In this document: piece by piece, positions 25,129 through 35,847 of the stretch
Layout: the number at the start of each line of letters is the position of its first letter
Position numbering within the stretch: the stretch's first letter is position 1
Assembly: GCA_023846275.1 (NCBI GenBank)
Contig: CM043869.1
Coordinates: forward strand, 34,540,737-34,604,736
From: Vanilla planifolia
Lineage: Eukaryota > Streptophyta > Magnoliopsida > Asparagales > Orchidaceae
Length of the DNA stretch: 64,000 nt
Direction: 5' to 3'
Notes under the pieces: generated by a model
Seen by the model: only the letters and a program-made list of their open reading frames with translations
Told to the model about the DNA's origin: nothing
Database searches by the model: none
Made by a program: the position numbers and the translations under genes

Positions 25129-25814
25129 GGAGGCCTACCCTTATGTTGGAGGACGCTTAGTGAATGAGAATTTGTGTTTTCTTGCATCTTGTTGAGAGCT
25201 CAAGTGTGAGTGCATCAAGAACTTCGACGTGCTGATTCGTCGAGGCTCCGATACTGGAATGAGGGGTGTGAGGCCCAAGCGGTGAGACGCCGTGCCAGTC
25301 CATCAACCATTCTGAAGCAATATCTTCGCGCTTCACCCACGAAACGCAAGTCAACTTCCGTACTAACGGTACGCTCAGAAACTTCCCGCCACTTCCCTTA
25401 CTTGACGTGTTTCCTTCGCGGATTTTGGATTTCCTCGCTGTTCACTTTCCTACTATCCGATTTTCTTCGTTGCCTCTGGTTCACTCTTTTCGCGTACAAC
25501 TTACTTCGTTATCCTCGAAACTAGTGTTGATTAGTTCGATCATCCGACTCTTAAGTCTGTGTTGAGCGATCTTTCAAAATTTTATTTTTCGAGATCGGTA
25601 TTATTAACCCATCCCAAGTACCCCGTGTCTGCGCCGTCGAGAGGTAGCGGGCCTAGCATACGGAGCAACCTCTGTGTTGCCCACGGTCCCCTCTTGGCTA
25701 GGATCGCCTTGGACGGGTGTCTCAAGCGTGTTACCTTTTTCGAAATTTCACGTAATTTCCCACAAGTTTTCTTTATTTCCCTAAAAGTTTGCAGGTTAAT
25801 CGCTTGTATTGCTC

Positions 25815-25820
25815 AATAAA
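25815..25820 (+). terminator. Polyadenylation-type signal in solo LTR
   Basis: aataaa about 30 bp from the LTR end. Confidence 0.45.
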
Positions 25821-25851
25821 CAAAAGCTTAAATCCGTCCGGCATCAATATA

Positions 25852-26476
25852 TATACTAATTAATTTTGGATAAAAAATTTATATATTAATTTCATGATGG
25901 GAGGATAAAATCATCACATTTACACCATAGCTATTTTTATACTATGCAAAAACTCATGCCTAATTCTCTCTTAAACTAAACTTTGGAACAAGGATCTTTG
26001 CTCCCACACATATAACTTTAATCCTCAATTTTAGAATATGGTTTTATAAATTTCCCTCAATATGAAGCCCTAGGTAAGGCTCTACCATAATAACAATAAT
26101 AAAGTTAAGAGGATTACTCTAGTAAAAAATGCTTCATATAAATGAAAAATCACAACCTAATGTTACATTGAGATATGCAGAGAAAAACATTAAAACAAAT
26201 TTAGATTTTATCTAAGTAATCAAGATCGTATGTAGGGGCAAACGAGTGACTGTATGTAGAATGAACGATTATACACTTTTTTTATGAAATTTGTTATGAA
26301 TTTCTTTTTTCCTATGTTTTCTACATACCAAAGAGGTATACTTATAGAGTATGATTATACTTGTTTTAGGTTCTTGATTCTCTTTAACATTAAACAAGTT
26401 ATTCTTAGTCAACCGTAACATCTACTTCCTTATTTGTGCCAAATATTTATTTTCTAGACTAGCCATTAAAATCTTA

Positions 26477-26511
<35 letters not shown>

Positions 26512-28240
26512 GGTCAAATAATCCAATTGAGATATTAAATGATCTAATTAGGTCATTCATAAAATGTTAGATGTATAAAATTAATTATTGGATTAGATAA
26601 TATACATTCTAATAACTATTTATCAAATACATATCCTACTTTTGAGATCAAATCTATCTATTTGTTAAATTATTTTATTAGATAATTTGAATATTATAAA
26701 ACTAACGATCAAATTATTAATCAGATGGTCTTATGATCATTTAATAAAAAATTTAAATGATTACTAAAATTAACCTAATGATCTTTCATACTAGAATGTC
26801 TAATAATCATCAGATGCTTGATCAAGCAACTAATTGGATGGTCGGTTAGCCCATCTAATAGAGATCTTTTTGGTGATTAATCATACTTAATATTTATATT
26901 TAAACAAATGCATGATTAATAATGTATCATATGTAATCTTTAAGCTATGTATAGGTTTGTTTCATGAATATATTTATTTAACTATTTTAACATTCATGAT
27001 GCTTTAATCCAATTGATTAAATCATAAGCTCAATATACCTAGTGTTGATATAGGCATTTAACTATTATGATTAATTTAGGTATTTAACTATTAGATGCAA
27101 TATAGACACAAGGTTCGATATGTTGCAATATCTAAATAAGCATTAAATTTATATGCCAATGCATACATTAGTGAAATGCAAATGAAAGCTCTTATTAATA
27201 TAAGATAAACCTCAACACAATATTTACATAAATTTTATAAAAAAAAATGACTATCTTGAAGCAATAGATTCATGTAGTCTTTAAAGTTCTTTCTTCATTC
27301 TTTACATCTTTAAGATATTTGAGTTCTTTTATAAGATCGAATTAATTGATTTTTCACTTTATTATGTCTATTACCTTCTCCACCTATCCAATTAGTGACG
27401 CAAAAGGCACATTAGAATATCATAAAAAGATATTAAAGTGTTTATTATCATTAAAATTAATTTTGACTGTTTAGACCCATAGTTCTAACATGAAATTTTT
27501 TTTTTGTATAAAACATGAAAAAAAAATTTAATATATTTTTTTAAAAGCTAATAGTGATTTAGTTGTATAAGATCAAGATTGCTAAAAAAACCAAAATTAT
27601 TAGGCCAACATTAGTACATTGTGGTTCAAGTATAATAATTCCTATTCCAATAAATATAAAAAATTATACAATGTATAATATTTACAATATGCTAATTGTA
27701 TTTAGTGAGATATGATTGTTGATGGATGTTAATTTCATATTCAACATTTTAAATGTAAACATTTCAAAGCATGGAAAATATGAATCTTTTATATTTATGT
27801 TGTAAATTATACCTATTAAATATATTATTTTTACGTTGGAGATCTTTGTTTTGCAAGAGCAAATTGGTATTGTTAGTTTTATATGTATGTCAAAACTATA
27901 CTTGTTAAATTATGATAACTATAAAATGCATAACATATTCAACATTCATAACACACCAAAATGCAATTTATATATGAAAAAATAAAAAATAAAAAAATCC
28001 AACAGCTATGAAATTTGATTATGTCCAACTAGATCTCCTCGCCACAAATGGCTCATGTCTTTATCTGCCTCAGAGCTCAACAGTAGAAGTGGTGGACAGG
28101 CACATTTCTTTTACACATGGTGATAGAAAAAAAAACAGTGCCTCGCATAATTTCAATTCCCATCTGAGCGCAAAAGACAGACAAGTGCTAAAAGAAAAAG
28201 CGCAGCAATTTGAAACTAAAGTAGCCGTTTGAACTGAAAG
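25852..28240. other. AT-rich intergenic DNA, no gene seen
   Basis: Contains an (AT)n run at 26476-26510. Bases 26520-26870 repeat gat(c/g)(a/t)aat and agatggtc-like words but with no clear period. A 74-codon ORF at 28008-28232 lies just upstream of the ROPGAP gene, has no family likeness, and is more likely part of its upstream region. Confidence 0.5.
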
Positions 28241-28377
28241 CTGTACTGCAGATTCGCTCAACAGTAGCTCATCTGTTTAAAAAACCATTTTTCCTTTTAG
28301 GGCGCCATTCTCTACTATTCCAACTTCGTGCAGGTTGCGGAAGCAATCGCTAGAGAGAGCAAGAGAGAGAGATAGAA
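28241..28377 (+). promoter_or_regulatory. Presumed 5' leader and proximal promoter of ROPGAP
   Basis: Base composition rises sharply from about 28280. A purine-rich gagagagcaagagagagagata stretch ends at the start codon context atagaaATGAC. No convincing TATA box could be chosen. Confidence 0.4.
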
Positions 28378-30145
28378 ATGACGGGAGTGGCGGTGGTCTT
28401 GAGCGGGTGCAGAGGAGGTGTTGGTGGAAAGAGAGCCAAACGGGAAACCGAGAGACAGTGGCAGCTCTCTCTCATCACTCTTATGGCAGCAACCATCAAG
28501 AAATCCATGGCTCAGTGCCACCTGAGAGAAGAAGAGCAGGCCATCGACATTGGTTGGCCCACGGAAGTTCACCACATTGCTCATGTCACCTTTGACCGGT
28601 TCCATGGATTCCTCGGCCTCCCCATCGAGTTCGAGGTCGAAGTCCCCCGTCGGGCTCCAAGCGCCAGGTCTCATTGCTGTTTCCACCCTTGATCCTCTTC
28701 AATATGAGCAGATTGGAGCTCTTTTTTTCTCTGAATGTTCTCCTTTTTAGTGTGAATGTGTTCGGAGTATCCCCCGAGTCGATGCAATGTGGGTATGATT
28801 CTAAAGGAAACAGTGTGCCAACGATTCTGCTGCTGATGCAGGAGAGGTTGTATTCTCAAGGTGGTCTTAAGGTATCTGCGGTGTATGCTAACTTGTTCCT
28901 TTCCCTGTTTTCCCCTTTCGGTGTGTTGCCTCACCAAATCAATGTTAATGGAGCGTGTTTCAGGCAGAAGGAATTTTTCGAATAAACCCAGAAAATGAAC
29001 AGGAGAAGGAACTTAGGGATCAGCTCAGCAAGGGCAATCTTCCTGATGACATTGATGTCCATTGTTTGGCCGCTTTGATTAAGGTATTTTACCTGACTTT
29101 GGGTTTGAAACTATGTATTGTTCTGAAAGCGTTCTCTCCCATCTTGGAATTTTTAAGGCATGGTTCAGAGAGCTCCCCGAAGGGGTGATGGACACTCTTT
29201 CTCCGGGCCAAGTTCTGCAATGCGAAACAGAGGAAGACTACGCCGAACTCGTGAAGCAACTTCCTCCAACAGACTATGCCCTCTTTAACTGGGTAATCGA
29301 GCTCATGGCTGATGTAGTCGAGGAGGAACAGTCCAACAAGATGAACGTTAGAAACATAGCCATGGTCTTCGCACCCAACATGACTCAAGTATACTGCCCA
29401 AACTCATCTAGTCCCATCAGTTTGAATCGTATAAGCCTCAAGCTTTCTAAAATCTTCTCCTTGCTTACAGTTGTCGGATCCTTTAACATCTTTGATGCAT
29501 GCCGTCCAAGTGATGAATTTGCTCAAGATCTTGATACTAAAAACAATAAGGGAACGTGGGGAACAGGCGACGGAGGTTTTCTGGCCCTCCCCGCCATCTT
29601 CTCAAGAGGTTACCGAGGATGAGTCTTATGAAAAGAACAAGAGTTACGAATCAAGTAGTAGTGATGGCCTAAGTGAGGAGGAAGAGGAAGAAACTGCTAT
29701 GGGAGCTGGCGGTGCTACAGATGACTGCTGCAGTGTTAATGAGCAGATTGTGGAAGAAATCGAAAGTGGGTTTCTGATGCAGCTGGACTGGAAGGAAGAG
29801 ACACGATTCTACTCTCCGAGCTCGACCACCCAAGGATCTAGCACTCCCAAGTTTGAGAGTAAAGAAGATAGCTCAGTCGATGGAGAAGTGAGCTCGAGGT
29901 CTCTTGCAGTCAGAGACGCAGTAAGAATTATTGAAGGCTACAGTACAAGAATATCCGAAAGGAATCACGAGAGAATGGAGATATTTGGAACGATTGTAGT
30001 TCGAGATGCAGTGAAATTGATTGAAGGTTGCAAAGGATTAAAATCCGAATTCCCTGAAGAGACTAAAACAGAGAATGAAGAGATGATTTCTGAAAAATTC
30101 GATTTCCCTAATAAAGATTGCATGAAAGTTTTCTCTGTTCTGTAG
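28378..30145 (+). CDS. ROPGAP: CRIB-domain Rho GTPase-activating protein (ROP GAP)
   Basis: Exons 28378-28667, 28751-28871, 28964-29083, 29158-29388 and 29471-30145, all with GT-AG introns of 74-92 bp, encode 478 residues, near the usual ROPGAP length. Residues 56-82 form the CRIB motif (IDIGWPTEVHHIAHVTFDRF then HGFLGLP), which binds active ROP. Residues ~97-280 are the RhoGAP domain with the arginine finger in GIFR (Arg143), the LIKAWFRELP block at ~175, and NIAMVFAPNMTQ ending at 254. The family role is to speed GTP hydrolysis by plant ROP/RAC GTPases at the plasma membrane, limiting polarity and stress signalling. The N-terminal QLSLITLMAATIKKSM also matches the family. The C-terminal tail has a Glu run (~323-328) and two copies of VRDAV(R/K)(I/L)IEG 30 residues apart (401-410, 431-440). 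The family usually has MSDPL where this exon 5 starts LSDPL. No lesion is seen. Confidence 0.93.
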
Positions 30146-30267
30146 TGCAACGAACTATGAAGCTCTGACGAAATGCAGAAGGGATGCCACAAATGGTTTG
30201 CAGTTCATTCTGTTCTATCAACAAATGGTTGATTGCTCAGCTTAGTTTGTTCCTTTTTCTTTGGTCC
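30146..30267 (+). other. Likely 3' UTR of ROPGAP
   Basis: Moderate-GC sequence after the TAG stop, ending where the tandem duplication unit begins. No canonical poly(A) signal was chosen. Confidence 0.35.
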
Positions 30268-30339
30268 TTTTTCAATAACAATTTTTGGAGGATTTTGAAT
30301 GTTTTGATAACTTTTTTGTTAAAACTACAATATTTTGGG

Positions 30340-30343
<4 letters not shown>

Positions 30344-30395
<52 letters not shown>
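30344..30395. repeat. (AT)n microsatellite
   Basis: About 25 AT units near the start of duplication unit 1. The equivalent spot in unit 2 (about 35925-35945) has only a short, interrupted run. Confidence 0.95.
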
Positions 30396-30399
<4 letters not shown>

Positions 30400-31739
30400 T
30401 ATAGTAATCTTGAAAGAGAGAAATATTTAGTGTGATAATAAGAAAGCAAAGGAAGAGGATTATAATAAGAAATGTAAGAAGTAATCCGAGTGATGTAAAT
30501 AATTAGTCCATTTCACGTTTGAACTTAATCTCTTTTTTGGCAGAATGGTTCTCAATTTTCATGTTATGTTTGAATCATGTTTATAAGTTTAGAAAAAAAA
30601 AATAATTTTAATTTGTTTTAAAAGAGTTTAATGTAAGAGAAAATAAATTTTACTAAAAATAGTTAGTTTGAAAAATATTTTTTTAAAAATATCTTTCTAA
30701 ACTTTTTTATGCTTTGTTTGCATCATGTTTATAAGTTTAGAAAAAAAATATTTTGAAGTCTTTTTAAAACAGTTTAATGAAGGAGAAAATATTTTTTTTT
30801 CAAAAAATAATTAATTTGAAAAAATATTATTTTTTTAAAGTGTCTTTTTAGTTTGTCTTTTTCAAGATTTCAAATCAAACATTTTCACATGTGAGGAATC
30901 TGATTTTGATTTAAAGTTTAGTTGGACAAACATTTTAAAAAAATTAATTTAAATTTAAATTAAAAATTTTGAATTTAAAAATTTGAATGCAAATAAATTT
31001 TGATTTAATATTTATTAATTATTTTCTAAATAATAAAATATGTAAATTAATGATCTTTGCATCTTGCTTTATTTTTAATAATTTGTCTCTTTTAAAATTA
31101 AAGGAGGTGTTAATGTAATTCTTTTAAAACTATCTTTATTTGATATAATTGCTTTTATGATAGTATCAAAATAATGTTCTAATTATCTATTATTTTGGCT
31201 ATCAATTTTTATTATTTCAGATCAAGATCTCAAAATACAAACTGAAAAAAAAAATTATAAATTACTTCTCATGTTCAAATAAATAAGTTATCATATTTTA
31301 TTTGGAGTTTTTTTTAAAGAAGTTGGTTGAAGGCTATGAATAGATATCAAAAGCATTAAGTGTAAAATTAATGATCCCATAATGGATTATCATTAAAACA
31401 AATGATAAGGTCATGTATTGTTTATTATTAAAACAAATAAAACAAATCTTGATGACACAAAAATCGATTATATTATATAAGCATGACAAATATAAAAGAA
31501 ACTAACAATTAGATATTCACATAATGTTAATGGGAATAATATCAAAGATAATAATATATTAGTGACCTTTAATCTAAGTAATGTGAAAAGACAAAGAAAG
31601 AGAAATAACAATAAGAACAATTAAAGAACACCATCTAGCTCAACAATGGTGATAGCAAATGGAGGATCACATCACAAAAAGGTTGAGGAGGAAAACAACC
31701 CAACAAGCCTTGGGGATCGTAGGATATAAAGTAGAGTTT

Positions 31740-31744
31740 GAACT
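31740..31744. repeat. Target-site duplication (left) of solo LTR copy 2
   Basis: gaact, repeated at 34751-34755. The corresponding site in duplication unit 2 (gtttaattaccaatgatg, near 37170) is unoccupied. Confidence 0.9.
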
Positions 31745-34700
31745 TGTTATACCCGGTAAAATATTATAGGTTTAATCTTCAATAATTCAATTGTGGCTTA
31801 GATGATTTCAGATCGACAGTAAGATGAGCCAGGAGCTCAATTGGAGGCTATTGGAATTTCTGAAATTTTCTGGGGATTTTTCGAAGCACCGAGATTTTTT
31901 TTTTTTTTAAAAAAAAAAAAACGGAATTTGGTTTTTTTACCGCGCGTGAACCGGACCGGAGCGGTTCAGCGAAGGCGGGGCGGTTCGCCGAGGTGCGTTT
32001 GCGCGTGCGTATGGATAAGCCGCGGATAAGCAGATCGGACGGACGAGATCAGCGGTGGAGATTAACCGGCTGATCGAGTGTTAAGCGGCGTTTTTAGAAG
32101 GTCAACCGGCGCTTAATGGGTCTTAACGGGTTATTACCGGTTTAAGCTGGGTATTTAACCTGAACTGTTCGGCTGTTAGGGTTTCGAACGGCGGCTAAAG
32201 GCGAGGTGTTCGCGACGAACGACGATAATTTCTGGCAGCCTTCCAAGGGGCTTTTGGTAACCGGAGGTTCGCGGGACAGAGGCGAGCATTTTGGTACCGG
32301 TTTCGTTCGGCGAGGAGCTGCGGTTGATCGCGTACGGACTTCACCGTCGTCGGCGACGAGCAAAGGTAGGAAATTCGGTTTTAAATTAGTTAATTAGTAG
32401 AAATTAAAAGCATGGAATATTTTGCTTAATGAACACAAGCATGTGGATGAAAAATCGGACTTAGTTGAATGCTAATCTACGTCTTTTACAATTTTTGGAT
32501 TTCTGGAAAATTTCCCATTTCGCCGGAAAATTTAGTTAATGCTTAGGAACATGTTAGGGATTTGTATTATCAGTTTGTCATTGAATTAGTTAATTAATTG
32601 TTGGATTAATCTTACGGCAATGGTGTACGGGCGAACTCGTTCGGCGGAAATTTTAAATTAGTGGCATTATTGAAACATTAGGATAGTACGAACATCGAAT
32701 TTTGTTTCACCTTGTTCGCGTTCGCCGGAAATCGACGGAAGGAATTGGATTGGTCGGCGATTGCTTCAGTTAGGGTTCGCGGGCGTCGGACCGAGGAAGG
32801 AGAAGGGTTTAGATTAATTACGAATTTATTTAAGTAATTAATGGTATTTATATAATATTTATTAGTAATTATATTTATTTAAGCATCGACCGATTAACGG
32901 ATTATTAAAGAATTTGGTTCGGCGGTGTCGCGGTTCAGCGCGAGGTTTCCGAACCGGCAGCGAAAACCGGTTCAGCGGGATTCGGCGCGGACGAACGGCG
33001 CGGAGGAAAATTTAATTCGGAAATTAATCCGAATTTTCGGAAAAAGGATATATGTGGAAATTTAAATTTTATTCGGGAATTTATTCCGAATTTCGGAAAA
33101 TGGATAAAGGGCAGAAACTTGATTTTGGAAATTAAAATTTCCTGAAGTGAGGAAGAGGTGATTTTTGGGAATCATGTAGCCAAGTTGAAATTGACTGTTG
33201 GAAATTACTCATAAATTCAGTGCAGCTGGATCAGTTGGAAGGAAGTGTGACACTTGGGTGTTACCAGAATAGTCAGAATTTTGGTACAGTTTGTGTTGCT
33301 TAGATGGCAATGACATGGATTGAATCAGTTTACTCAGTGTTGGCATATTTCATGGATTGGCATACTGGACCGGACTAACATAGGCCCTGTATGATGTTTT
33401 AGGGTAGTTGTGGTAGGTAACTGTGCGGTACAGACTTAACTTTCACAGTATACATGTGGACTGGTATGCGCCTTGTTGTATCTGGACACATGTTGCCGAA
33501 TCTTGGAGTTAGAGCTTGGCAATGACTGTAGGGGCGTGGCCTCTATGGAAATTGTTGGGAGAGGACTTCTTGTGACGGTGGCTGAGTCGATCTCTTCTGG
33601 TCCACGAGTGTAGGCCTGCGCGCCTGAGAGTGGCAGTGGCAGGGGTGACTCGCCGTGGCTAGCCAAGTGTGTAGGCCTGCGTGCCTGAGGGTGGCAGGGG
33701 TGTCTCACGTTGGCTAGAGATCTATGTGACTGGTTCTGTCTATAGTCTCCAGAAGATTGATTGACGAGAGACGCTGCGGTGTCGGGTGCTAGGCGTTGTG
33801 ATGCGTGCACAGAGATGGGCGTGTCCCGCTGGCATGCTTTGCCTAGGCGCCATGCGTGCGCAGAGATGGGCTTGTCCCGCTGGCATGCTGCCTGGGAGCA
33901 CAGAGGAGAGCTACTCTGGTGTGACTGGGGGTGACTGTGGTTGGTCAGAGTCTGGGACTGAGAGTGCCTTTCCACCCTACATTGTTATGCTGTATTCCTA
34001 TACTCTTGCTATTATCCTTCTCTTGCATGTGAGTTTTTACTAGTTGTCTTTCCTACTGGGCGTAGCTCACTCCTTTATTATCTATATTTTTCCAGCGGCT
34101 CGACAACCTTGACGCCACCCAGATTAGTTGGGATCGTGGTCAGCAGGCTAGTGGAGGATATCTGATCTGTGATTTTCTGAGACATTTTGGTTAGTGTGAT
34201 TAATACTATTGGATGTATTCAGGGAGACTGTTATTATTATGTCATGTAATATGTGAGGGTGATTCTGACTTATGTATCTAGTTGGATGATATTGTATTTG
34301 TTGGACTTGGATCTTATTCTTGTGATGTAGTTTCCATTCACTGTTTTACTTTATTGTCTTGGTGGTATAGTGTGTGGAGTGCCATATTTTATCTGAGGAT
34401 GTTATGTATTTTATTTTTGATGGTGAGGTCATTACATGACTATGGAACTTAACCGTGGGGATTCAGACTTCTATTAGATCGGTTCTCCTACCGGTATGTG
34501 TTAGGAGTATGGGGTCTAGTAGGAGTAACATTGCGCGAGTCCATCTGTTAATTCAGGAGTCATGAACCTGATTTGACGGTGTACCCGGGAGATGGGATCC
34601 ACATTGTTAAGGAAAGTAGGTGTGTAATGATGTGTTATATCCTATGTTTTTCGTAGGCTACTCAGGTTGGTATGGGACGATCTGAGCTGTCTATATGTAA

Positions 34701-34750
34701 AAAAAAAAAATATGCCAAAAATCAGCCTAGGAAAAAAATGGGGTGTAACA
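31745..34750 (+). mobile_element. Solo LTR, 3-kb family, copy 2
   Basis: A 3006-bp element starting TGTTATACCCGG and ending GGGGTGTAACA with a gaact duplication on both sides. It is inverted relative to copy 1 (10472-15798) and highly similar to it. The 179-codon stretch 33436-33975 differs from copy 1 in only about eight codons. Bases 31920-33010 are CpG-rich, unlike the surroundings. Two internal tandem repeats (periods 61 and 51 bp) lie at 33608-33730 and 33801-33900. There is no pol sequence and no primer-binding site outside either end, so this is a solo LTR, probably of a Ty3/gypsy-type element. Confidence 0.92.
33608..33900 (+). repeat. Short tandem repeats inside LTR copy 2
   Basis: taggcctgcg(c/t)gcctgag recurs at 33611 and 33672 (61-bp period). 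atgcgtgc(a/g)cagagatgggc recurs at 33801 and 33852 (51-bp period). Both are also present in LTR copy 1 (about 11320-11620), so they predate the two insertions. Confidence 0.85.
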
Positions 34751-34755
34751 GAACT
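34751..34755. repeat. Target-site duplication (right) of solo LTR copy 2
   Basis: gaact, pairing with 31740-31744. Confidence 0.9.
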
Positions 34756-35847
34756 ACTAATGATGATTTAGTAAGTTTGTGATGATGAGAGGTGATCAAG
34801 TCAATTGGTCTTGGGCATCATTTTGGTTTCTCCTAGATAAGTTGAGAGAGCTTTGGTAACTCTGGCAATAAGAATATTGTGCTTTATCTCAAGAGGCTTC
34901 AACTACAAATATGTTAAAAGAAAGGAAAGCAAAAATTTGCAACAATTAATGAATGCTATAGAGGAGGAAAAGACTATAATATTGTTAGAGCATTCCCATA
35001 AGACATTCTCAAGGGACTCATTCACAAAGTAATCCAAAGAATAAGAGATAAAAATGAGACATTGAGTAATGAGGTCAATTCCATTGCAAAAACTCTTAAC
35101 GAAGACATGGTCTTAGGCTATTCCTTAATCATCCAATACCATAATCCCATAATGTGAGTCAACTTAGAGGTCAACGTATAACATAGAGTTGAAGGAAATT
35201 GGGGTTTACATTAACCTTCAACACAAGGAATTATAAGTAATACTAGTATCTTGGGGAGTGACCATGATCATGTTAATAAGATATTTGTGAAAGAAATGAC
35301 AAAAACACTCTCAATTCTATTTACTCAAAAGGAATGAGTTGAGAGATGGTGTTTGATAACTCAATGAATATATTAAAGAAAGTCAACCAATGTTTTAGAG
35401 GAAGCACCACATTTTAGTAAATCTTCTTAAAAAAGAATAGTGTTTATGATTAGCGATATTCTACAGAGTGAAATTGGTAGTTCTTAATAATAAATATAGC
35501 AAAGATGAATCTAGTATGAGTTCTATCATAATGTGGATATATCTTAGTGGTTAAAATTCATCTAACTCTCAAATGTCTCTCATAATCTTAGGCATCATAC
35601 TTGACTCCTCTATTGAGTCTCTAATTATAACGATATTTATTATCTCACTCTCTTAACTTGTGGTCAAATAGATACTAGATTAAGAGACTAAACCCTAGTC
35701 CCTATTCTCTAACCATTAAGACATTTATTATCTCACTAAAAAAAGAGTTCTTCGATTTGGTCAATTTAAAACAAGTTTTTCCATTAAAAGGCTTAAGTGC
35801 TTGACTTAATAAAGTATAACTTTTATAGAAAGAACAACATATTAAAC

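Larger units (their letters stand above)
24472..25846 (+). mobile_element. Solo LTR, second family, with GC-rich core
   Basis: A 1375-bp element starting TGGTGCGGAC and ending GTCCGGCATCA, imperfect inverted termini with TG...CA, flanked by atata on both sides (24467-24471 and 25847-25851). Internal signals support an LTR: a TATA box tataaaagg at 25120-25128, and an aataaa polyadenylation-type signal at 25815-25820 shortly before the end. Bases 24640-25040 are extremely GC-rich with long alternating CG/GC runs, giving open frames in several frames at once (the 220- and 210-codon ORFs), which are not genes. No primer-binding site follows 25846, so this is a solo LTR. Because the flank is (AT)n, the duplication is less decisive than elsewhere. 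Confidence 0.8.
30268..35847 (+). repeat. Tandem duplication, unit 1 (split by solo LTR)
   Basis: Starts at caatttttggaggattttga (about 30275) and is collinear with 35848-38335. Matching landmarks are gcaaaggaagagg with taagaagtaat (30445 and 36052), the aaggatccca/taatgatccca phrase, aagacaaag(a/c)aagagaaa, aacacc atctaactc, the ggcttcaacta(c/t)aaatatg phrase (34895 and 37315), and the closing ctagattaagagactaaa (35670 and 38112). Identity is perhaps 80-85% by eye. Leaving out the LTR at 31745-34750 the unit is about 2.57 kb. I find no intact gene in it. Confidence 0.82.

Noticed and set aside
28008-28232. 74-codon ORF upstream of ROPGAP
   Set aside because: No family likeness, and it lies in the presumed promoter region. 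No splice-compatible link to ROPGAP was needed to complete the gene.
11247-33975. Conserved 179-codon ORF shared by the two 3-kb LTRs (11247-11786 plus, 33436-33975 minus)
   Set aside because: The copies differ at eight codons with amino-acid changes and I noticed few or no silent changes; there is no domain, and the segment is built from short tandem repeats. This is shared LTR descent, not protein selection.
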